A DNA stretch of 64,000 nt from Stachybotrys elegans. Taxonomy: Eukaryota > Ascomycota > Sordariomycetes > Hypocreales > Stachybotryaceae. Position 1 is the stretch's first letter. The number at the start of each line of letters is the position of its first letter. The notes below the pieces were generated by a model. That model worked only from the letters and a program-made list of their open reading frames with translations. It searched no databases and had not been told where the DNA came from. This document shows positions 57,177 through 64,000 of the stretch, piece by piece. The DNA lies in contig JAGPNK010000012.1 of NCBI GenBank assembly GCA_020746835.1, positions 62,001-126,000 of the forward strand. The letters run 5' to 3'. The position numbers were made by a program, and so were the translations under genes.

Positions 57177-58432
57177 TTAGATCTGACCAGCGCAGTTGAA
57201 GTCCTTGAGAGCCTCGGCAACACGCTTGGACATGGTCTTCTCGCCCTCGCGGACCCAGACACGGGGCTATTGGGGTTAGCAATGCTGACATGCGCAAGGG
57301 GGACAGGTACAAACTCACGTCAAAGAACTTCTTGTTGGGCTTATCCTCGCCGTCGGGGTTGCCGACAGCGGTCAGGAGGTAGTCCTTCTTGTTCAGCATG
57401 TAGTCGCGGATGCCGCTCATGTAGGCAAACTGCATGTCGGTATCCATGTTAACCTTGACGACACCGTGGCTGATGGCGTCGAGGTACTCCTGCTTGGAGG
57501 AGCCAGAGCCACCGTGGAAGACGAAGAAGACGGGCTTGTCCTCCTTGGCACCAATGGCGGCCTTGACGTGGGCCTGGTGCTTGCCGAGCAGCTCGGGGTG
57601 CAGCTTGACGTTGCCGGGCTTGTAGACACCGTGGACGTTGCCGAAGCCAGCGGCGATGGAGAAGTAGGGGGAGATGGGGGAGAGGGTGTTGTAGATGTTG
57701 AGGATGTCCTCGGGCTGGGTGTAGAGGGAGTTGTTGTCAACATCCTCGTTGTTGACACCGTCCTCCTCACCACCGGTGATACCAATCTCCATCTCGAGCC
57801 ACTGCTTCATGGGGGCAGCGCGCTTGAGGTACTCGGCAGTGGTCTTGATGTTCCAGTCGACGGGCTCCTCCGACAGGTCGATCATGTGGGAGCTGAAGAG
57901 GGGCTCGCCGTGGGCCTTGAAGTAGGCCTCATCGGCATCGAGCATGCCGTCGAGCCAGGGGAGGAGCTTCTTGGCGCAGTGATCAGTGTGCAGGACGACG
58001 GGGATGCCGTAGGTGGGAGCAATGGAGCGAATGTACTGAGCACCAGCGATGGCACCTGCAATGGAGGCGGCCTGGTCGGTGTTGCTCACGCCCTACGAGG
58101 CAACGTTAGTCAAGCTGGCAGAAGCCCGGAGACGGCGAGCATTGTCGGATCCCATACCTTTCCAGCGAAGTAGGCAGCACCACCCTGGGACATCTGCAGG
58201 ATGATGGGAGACTTGGCATCGCGAGCAGCCTCGAGGGAGGCGACGACGGTGGAGGAAGAGGTGCAGTTCTGCCATGGTGGTCAGCTTCTGTTGCTAGGCA
58301 TACCCTGAGCTGGACTGCACTTACAATGGCGGGGATGGCAAATTGCTTCTCGCGGGCGTACTTGAAGAGGGCGAGGACGTCGTCGCCGACGATGACGCCG
58401 GTCTTGCGGCTAAGAACATCGGTAGCACCCAT
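57177..58432 (-). CDS. FBA1: Fructose-bisphosphate aldolase, class II
   Basis: Zinc-dependent aldolase of glycolysis and gluconeogenesis. Exons are 58432-58325, 58268-58158, 58092-57319 and 57266-57177, giving 360 aa, the standard length. It starts MGATDVLSRKTGVIVGDD and has the splice-spanning FAIPAINCTSSSTVVASLEA. The zinc ligand motif is VLHTDHC, the active-site region is EMEIGITGGEEDG, and substrate binding is at FHGGSGSSKQEY and VKVNMDTDMQ. It ends KKFFDPRVWVREGEKTMSKR and NCAGQI. Codon use is strongly biased to C/G-ending codons (for example long runs of AAC, GTC, AAG), as expected of one of the most highly expressed genes here. Confidence 0.98.
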
Positions 58433-60338
58433 GTTTGCGGTCGGTAGAAAGATCGAGGTAGGAAGTGCTGTAGTGGGGGAATCAGTACAGAGTTTAACAA
58501 GAGGAAGGATGAGAGCGAAGGGGGAAAAAACCTTTCAGGATGCAAAGTTTATATTAGGTGAGAGAGAGCTGCAACAGCGGTCAAGGAGTCAGCTTTGAAG
58601 ACTTTTAATTGGAGAAGAGGTATTATGCCGCGACTTGGTAAGACCTGCATGCAGAATGATGTGGTTGAGTCGTTGAGGAGATGCGCGGGGTTTTTGGGCA
58701 TAGTAGCTAATCGATAGTGGCGGGGGTTCTCTGAGGGCTCAGCTGCTGCCGTGGAGGGGCTGATTGACGGATGATGACGAGCTATCCCTCTCATTGATCC
58801 AGACAGCTCGTTGCCATACTTGCGAGGCAATATTTCTTGGCCCTGGAGACACAATTGATCTTCCATTTTCCAGTGTAATTGGTTTCGCACTCGAGGAGCT
58901 ACTGGCTCAATGTTCTTCTGCTGTTTTGCTTTCGGAGCATTTCGAGGCTTTCCAAGCTGGTGTCAGGGCATGGTGTCAAGCCCGCGTCAAGGTGGATGGA
59001 TGATGGTGGGGGTTCCAGGCGCGTGCACTGGCGGGAGGGACATGGATGGAGGGGCTGGCTGGGAGGATCACCTCGCTAAAATATGCAAGGCGAGACATGG
59101 AAGAGGACGAGTGCCAGACATTGTGAAGCAAGGGGGGGTCCGACTTACATGCGAAAGGTCCGAAACCCTGTGAGCGAAATGTTGAAGCGCGATGTTGAGG
59201 AGAGAGAGGAGAAGGAGGAGGAGGAGAACCAAGCTACCAGTTTAATATTGGCAAGCTGCGAATGGCTAATAAATAAAACCCATCGGTACTGCACAAGGGA
59301 ACCGGGACATAGCCGAGGAGAGGGGCGAGAGAGCTGGAAGAGCTTCCATCGTGGGACTCGATTGGGTACATGTACCGTCATCGCCGCGGACCGGCGCTCC
59401 TACCACAACCGATTCCATGGAAATGGCAACGGGAAGATGCGGGACGATGATGTCTTGCGGGCCACTACGAATTCTGTCCCCATGTACATGGAGAATGCTA
59501 GAATCTACCTTATTCACCCATCAAGTTTTGGCGCGTCACCCGAATCAACTGAGACAGGCATTTCCGAATCAATCCATGGGCTACGGTGTGTGTGCTCGGC
59601 AATAGCAGGAGGGCTAGCATGCGATTCTGTGCAAGCTCACCGTGGCGGTGCGCGGATGCTAATGCCTGCTAGTCCTAGATTTCCTGCCATCACACAGAGA
59701 CAATGTCTCTGTGATATCACCGTACAGAGGCAAGGGGGCAATTTCGTGTTCCCTCCCACTCATCCCGAGTCGGGGCTCTTTTCTGGTGGCAGATGCCTGA
59801 TTCCGTATCTCGATAGACTTTGAAGAGCTCAAAGAGAGGCAAACCAAACGCCTAATCGATTGCACGTGTCTGACGTCCTTCACCCACCAACCCCCACTAC
59901 ATATCATGATATCGTGAGCTAAGCGACACCCTGGGGTTTTCATAGAAACTGGTGTAGCTTCCCAACGTCTTTGGGGAACAGGCATCATGTGATGGTCTTC
60001 TCCATCCTCACCACTCTCCTTTTGTTGCAGCGGCACCTGCCGGCTGTGGCATCTGCCCAGCGCCCAAGGCAGCTCGAGGAATTGGCTTTTGTGAGAATAC
60101 GGCGGGCCGCATGGCTTTGCCGTTGTGGGATATTAGTTTGCCGCCCAGGAACGAATTGGCACGTCGGTATTGGCGCAAAATGAAGGCTGGATGCACGCAT
60201 GTCAACGTCACTGGACCATCATGGCCTTATCTCTTATCCAACTTAGTCAGCCACCAGAACTTTCCTCAAGGCACATACACATCGACGTAGACCATCTACA
60301 ATCTGGAATTGGGATGGGAGTTTCAACTCGACGAGACC
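58433..60338. promoter_or_regulatory. Divergent region, aldolase / Bcs1
   Basis: 1906 bp between opposite starts, the longest gene-free stretch in the genic part. The end next to the aldolase should hold its strong promoter and a C/T-rich leader. Open frames inside (for example 59083-59823) have no family pattern and codon use unlike the genes around. No gene accepted. Confidence 0.5.
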
Positions 60339-61739
60339 ATGGCAGAAGCAACGCCCTCGACAGGGTCAATTTTTGGCCTTAGCTCCCTCGTCGACAATCC
60401 AGTCTTTGCAGGAGGTCTGGGAATAGCATCGCTCGGTGCCGCAGCTGCCTTTGCACGCAAGGGCGCCTTGGTCGCGGTCGGCCTCGCTCGCCGGCGGCTC
60501 CTCGTCAAGGTCGAAATCGGCAAGCAAGACCCTGCCTATCCATGGATCCTCGGATGGCTATCGCAGCCGCGCGAGAACCCTGGCTTCATTGCCTCGAGAC
60601 TCACGCGCATCCATGACCTCGCCATCACGACGGCCACCTCCCCCCGAGGCCCAGGCGCACACGGCCCGACCAGTACTCATTTTGCGCTCCAGCCAGGCTA
60701 TGGACGGCACATTGTCAAATTCGGCAATTCCTACATCGCAGTTACTCGAGAGAAGCATAGCACGGCCAACATGAACACGGGCGAGCCGCACGAAATTGTC
60801 CAACTCACTACGCTGTGGGCGCATCGACACATCTTCGAAGATCTCCTCAAGGAGGCGCACCGCCTTGCCGCCGAAGCCAATGAGGGTAAAACAATTGTGT
60901 ACTCGGCAAGGGGGATGGAATGGTCCCCACTGGGCAACGCCAGAAGGAAGAGGCCCCTTGGGTCTGTTATACTGGATGAGGGCGTGGGAGAGGCCATTGT
61001 GGCGGACGTTCAAGACTTCTTGGCGACGCAGCAATGGTACGTTGACCGCGGCATTCCCTACCGGCGAGGCTATCTTCTCTTTGGTCCCCCGGGTAGTGGA
61101 AAGACATCCTTCATACAGGCGCTTGCTGGCGAGCTGGACTTTAGCGTGGCCATGATCAATCTTAGCGAGAGGGGCATGACGGATGATAAGCTGGCGTTTC
61201 TCCTGACCAAGCTGCCCCAGAGAAGCATCCTGCTCCTGGAGGATGTGGATGCCGCCTTTGTTAACCGTCGACAGCGGGACGCAGACGGATATAGCGGGGC
61301 GACAGTCACCTTTTCCGGTCTCCTCAACGCCCTGGATGGTCTTTCGGCGGGCGAAGAGCGCATCGCTTTCCTAACGACGAACCATATCGATCGCCTAGAC
61401 CCTGCGCTGATCCGACCTGGTCGCGTGGACATGATGCTCCGCATCGGCGAGGCAACACGCTACCAGGCTGCCCAGATGTGGGATCGATTCTATGGAGATG
61501 TAGATGAAGACCACTCGGCCCGTGAGCGTTTCCTGCAGCGGATGGAGGAGCTGGGTCTATTCGGTGCCTTCCCAGACGGCACACCCTCACACCGTCAGAC
61601 AAGCACTGCTGCCATCCAAGGCCTTTTCCAGTTCCACAAGACTGACATGGAGAGCGCTATTGAGCAGGTCCAAGGATTGATTCCGCGGAAATTTGAGCCA
61701 GAGGAGTCTATGGTCGAAGGGTCTGGAAAGACGCCTTGA
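60339..61739 (+). CDS. BCS1: Bcs1-type mitochondrial AAA ATPase
   Basis: Inner-membrane AAA protein that translocates the folded Rieske iron-sulfur protein into complex III. Single exon, 466 aa, start MAEATPSTGSIFGLSSLVDN. A membrane helix (FAGGLGIASLGAAAAFARKG) is followed by the internal basic targeting segment GLARRRLLVKVEI. The Bcs1-specific domain has DPAYPWILGWLSQP and SFGNSYIAVTRE-like sequence (VKFGNSYIAVTREKH). In the AAA domain, Walker A is LFGPPGSGKTSFI, Walker B is ILLLEDVDAAF, and TTNHIDRLDPALIRPGRVDM gives sensor and arginine fingers. Length is right and every motif intact. Fungi often carry several Bcs1-like paralogues; the intact topogenic N terminus favours the true mitochondrial one. 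Confidence 0.93.
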   Translation: MAEATPSTGSIFGLSSLVDNPVFAGGLGIASLGAAAAFARKGALVAVGLARRRLLVKVEIGKQDPAYPWILGWLSQPRENPGFIASRLTRIHDLAITTATSPRGPGAHGPTSTHFALQPGYGRHIVKFGNSYIAVTREKHSTANMNTGEPHEIVQLTTLWAHRHIFEDLLKEAHRLAAEANEGKTIVYSARGMEWSPLGNARRKRPLGSVILDEGVGEAIVADVQDFLATQQWYVDRGIPYRRGYLLFGPPGSGKTSFIQALAGELDFSVAMINLSERGMTDDKLAFLLTKLPQRSILLLEDVDAAFVNRRQRDADGYSGATVTFSGLLNALDGLSAGEERIAFLTTNHIDRLDPALIRPGRVDMMLRIGEATRYQAAQMWDRFYGDVDEDHSARERFLQRMEELGLFGAFPDGTPSHRQTSTAAIQGLFQFHKTDMESAIEQVQGLIPRKFEPEESMVEGSGKTP

Positions 61740-62233
61740 GGACCTCGATGGATCTCACTTGTATCAACCTTGTATACCAACCATATACCCACGAATCACG
61801 AGCTACAGGCGGGATAGAATGTATCCGGGATACGTCAGAAGGACCATGTAATATTAAGGGAATTGAGTGCCTGTGGTTTTGTATAAGCGCCGATGGGAAA
61901 CCGTCTTGTCTTGACTGGGGCTGAGTACGCCCTGGCCTGTCATGTATGTGAACGCACTCAGCAAAGCGAAAATAAAAATATGAGAATATGCAGGATTGAA
62001 GTACGCGTGCATCTAAGCCATACATGAAATACATCATGGAGATATTTGAATCAAGTCCTGAAATGTTAGAGTCCTAGCTCAAATTGGTGTCGTCTGCCTA
62101 ATGGGTGCCTAGTGGTGAGGCTGAACGCAAGGAAGCAAGTCGTGAACGGGGATCGTGCTTGACGCCAGCTTTTCGACCTAGCAACATCAAACTTTGGAAG
62201 GAAAATAACATCACGGACTGGCTGCAACGCATC
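61740..62233. promoter_or_regulatory. Spacer between Bcs1 and PARG-like gene
   Basis: 494 bp, both genes on the plus strand. It holds the Bcs1 3' UTR and the next promoter. The open frame from 62105 begins with GTG, so the coding start is placed at 62234. No other gene. Confidence 0.5.
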
Positions 62234-63247
62234 ATGGGGTCAAAAGGTCAGGGAACACTGGACGGCTGGCTGTCAAAACAGCAAAGCCGAGACACAGCAC
62301 CTGCATCTGACTCGGGCTCACGGCCTGCACCAACGCCAGCAGGGCAGCGGGACAACAACACTACTAGGCATAGGGGCACCGAGCGACGAAGAGAAACGCT
62401 TGCGGCTGTGGCGACGGAGACGAGGATCGTGCTTCCGGATGTATTACGCGACCTACCCAACATCCAGGCAGCGAAATCCGAGGCTCTCTACCTCTCCACC
62501 CTGCCTCGCCTGAAGGCGTCGGATTGCCCCAAACGGACGCCATCCGGCAAGGCAGTCATCAGGATTGTCAACGAAGACACTTTCAATGCTGCAATCAACC
62601 TCGCGGCTTCCAAGGGGCCCGCGTCTGGGCGTGTCGCGGTGCTCAACATGGCGAGCCACGTGAACCCCGGCGGCGGCTGGCGCAAAGGTGCACTCGCCCA
62701 GGAAGAGGCCCTCTGCTACCGCAGCTCGCTGTCCCTGTCTCTACACAAGCGCTACTACCCTTTCAAGCAGCGCATGGGGTTATACACGCCCGACGTCGTC
62801 GTGATCCGATCCGACATGCCCTCGGGCCACAAGCTGCTGCTGCCGGACATCAAAGCCGAAGACCTGCCCGTGGTGAGCGTGGTGAGCATCGCGGCGCTGC
62901 GCGTGCCGGAGACGCGCCAGGTGCAAGAGACAGCCGCGGACGGGACCACGGTGGTCCGGAGAGCCGTGTATGCGGACCCGGCGGCGCGGGACCTGACCAA
63001 GGACAAGATGCGGCTCTGTCTCAGGATGGCGGCGCAGCGGGACCACGGCCTGCTCGTGCTCGGGGCGCTGGGGTGCGGCGCGTTCCGGAACCCCAAGGAG
63101 GAGGTTGCGCAGTGCTGGCTCGAGGTGTTCGGAGAGGCCGAGTTCCAGGGCGGGTGGTGGGAGGAGGTCTGGTTTGCCGTCTACGATACGAGGAACGAGG
63201 GAAACTTTGAGGTGTTTGAACGGGTGCTGGGCGGTGTCGAGGTCTGA
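62234..63247 (+). CDS. Microbial-type poly(ADP-ribose) glycohydrolase (DUF2263/TIGR02452 family)
   Basis: Macro-fold hydrolase expected to strip ADP-ribose polymers from proteins. Single exon, 337 aa from the first in-frame ATG. The N-terminal ~70 residues are disordered and begin MGSKGQGTLDGWLSKQQSRD. The catalytic domain runs from RETLAAVATETRIVLPDVLR to the end. It has KSEALYLSTLPRL, RVAVLNMASHVNPGGGWRKG directly followed by ALAQEEALCYRSSL (the GGG...QEE PARG signature with the two catalytic Glu), then MGLYTPDVVVIR, RMAAQRDHGLLVLGALGCGA and FRNPKEEVAQCW. All signature residues are present. The first part of the gene has codon use like its neighbours, with no sign of transfer. Confidence 0.9.
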   Translation: MGSKGQGTLDGWLSKQQSRDTAPASDSGSRPAPTPAGQRDNNTTRHRGTERRRETLAAVATETRIVLPDVLRDLPNIQAAKSEALYLSTLPRLKASDCPKRTPSGKAVIRIVNEDTFNAAINLAASKGPASGRVAVLNMASHVNPGGGWRKGALAQEEALCYRSSLSLSLHKRYYPFKQRMGLYTPDVVVIRSDMPSGHKLLLPDIKAEDLPVVSVVSIAALRVPETRQVQETAADGTTVVRRAVYADPAARDLTKDKMRLCLRMAAQRDHGLLVLGALGCGAFRNPKEEVAQCWLEVFGEAEFQGGWWEEVWFAVYDTRNEGNFEVFERVLGGVEV

Positions 63248-63981
63248 TTGCGTCGATATATCATCACCACACGATATTATCATGTCTACCCATTCGTCCC
63301 GTCCATTTTTATTTCAAAGAGATTTGACATATCTCAAAAAGGCCTACATTTACGACATCCGCTTCCAGAGCACGCAAGATGAGCTTAAACCACCCAAGAG
63401 CGGCATTAGCCCTGCAGCTGAAATTTTCATTGACCAAAAGCATGGCTGATAGATGACGCGATCGGCACTAATATGCACTACCACCACGGTTGCATGCCAC
63501 AACCAGAATGGGCGTATCAACGTACAAAGAGCCACGGTAGGCTGGGTTGCTCTGTTCCTGTCGGGTCCAGATCGGCCTGTCAAACGTCAAGCTACAGAAT
63601 TGGATCGTTAGTCCTTTGACCTTCCCATGTTATAGATGCCAACAAGATCCTGCAGCTTCTCTCCGATGCTGCCCCTTGCGAGAAGTCAATGCCTCGATTG
63701 CTTGACCAGGATAGGTCCCTCGAAAATCACTCGTCACAGAGCCCCCATGCATACACCCCACGGACCCTGGTGAAGATGCTATCATCGTCCCCTCCCCCAG
63801 TCCGGATCTACACCCTCTGAGCAACCCCAGTTTTCCAGCCACACCTTTTCCTCTTTGATCGCGCATTATCTGGGTCTCTTTATTAGTTTCCCATCATCTT
63901 TTTTCTTCCTCCTTTCTTTCCCTTGTATTCGCAACCTCTCGATAGGTTACGAACCTTGGTTGTTTTGCCTGCGCCGCCGCC
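63248..63981. promoter_or_regulatory. Spacer and probable promoter of the right-edge gene
   Basis: 734 bp. The last 130 bases are C/T-rich (CTTTTTTCTTCCTCC near 63901) and end in GCCGCCGCC directly before an ATG, a strong fungal leader and start context. No other gene seen. Confidence 0.5.
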
Positions 63982-64000
63982 ATGTTCCGTGCTTCCAAAG
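63982..64000 (+). CDS. Start of a gene cut by the window edge
   Basis: ATG in the context GCCGCCGCCATGTTCCGTGC, preceded by a C/T-rich leader. Only MFRASK can be read, so the product cannot be named. It is called a gene because of the context alone. Confidence 0.5.

Noticed and set aside
57466..58173. 235-aa open frame on the plus strand over the aldolase gene
   Set aside because: Shadow of the highly codon-biased aldolase exon on the other strand; low-complexity Val/Gly/Leu composition and no domain.
59083..59823. 246-aa open frame between aldolase and Bcs1
   Set aside because: No domain, no splice or leader context, and codon use unlike the real genes nearby.
62524..63210. 228-aa alternative frame inside the PARG gene
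   Set aside because: Gly/Ala/Arg-rich shadow caused by high GC; the other frame holds the catalytic motifs.

Overview
The window is nuclear DNA of a filamentous ascomycete (Pezizomycotina, most like a Sordariomycete). The signs are dense genes on both strands, short introns (about 49-70 bp) with GT-AG borders and CTAAC-type branch sites, tRNA genes with internal A and B boxes, and an AT-rich block with the scars of repeat-induced point mutation (RIP). I cannot name the species from the sequence alone.

Layout. Positions 1 to about 7850 are an AT-rich, gene-free repeat block. CpA, TpG and CpG are strongly depleted, as RIP (CpA to TpA on both strands) would leave them. The block holds a giant inverted repeat (about 1-1203 against 1563-2843), a degraded Ty3/Gypsy chromovirus integrase plus chromodomain (about 3120-4420), a perfect-looking 93-bp tandem duplication with a hairpin (6551-6736), and several copies of one short end module. 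From about 7860 the sequence turns abruptly into normal genic DNA.

The genic part (about 8060-64000) holds 26 complete protein genes, one gene cut by the right edge, and two identical tRNA-Gln(CUG) genes. In order: a secreted SGNH/GDSL esterase, Erb1, a secretory Ish1-repeat protein, the tRNA-Gln pair, proteasome ATPase Rpt5, mitochondrial uL10m, a Tic20/DUF4870-like membrane protein, tRNA ligase Trl1, an ankyrin protein, RNase P subunit Rpp40, tRNA methyltransferase Trm11, GID E3 receptor Gid4/Vid24, Mago nashi, beta-COP (Sec26), a UBTD-type ubiquitin-domain protein, a DIM-5/Clr4 H3K9 methyltransferase, Sec61-gamma (Sss1), a small unknown protein, a BTB protein, a CSN8/PSMD8/eIF3K-like protein, a sphingosine/long-chain-base kinase, NatA subunit Naa15, a MIX23/Cid2-type protein, an Osh4/Kes1 sterol carrier, class II fructose-bisphosphate aldolase, a Bcs1 AAA ATPase and a microbial-type poly(ADP-ribose) glycohydrolase.

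Almost all are housekeeping genes and I see no secondary-metabolite or defence cluster. Two themes stand out. Three tRNA-maturation genes (Trl1, Rpp40, Trm11) lie within 7.6 kb, and two of them share a 369-bp divergent promoter. The window also carries both heavily RIP-mutated DNA and the H3K9 methyltransferase that, in Neurospora, marks such DNA as heterochromatin. Many genes are multi-exon, so I rebuilt the gene models by hand from splice signals and family conservation. In every model the exon lengths keep the reading frame. Several models have features that automatic callers miss: a start-codon-only exon, a 21-nt last exon, a GC-AG intron, and introns that stay open in frame.
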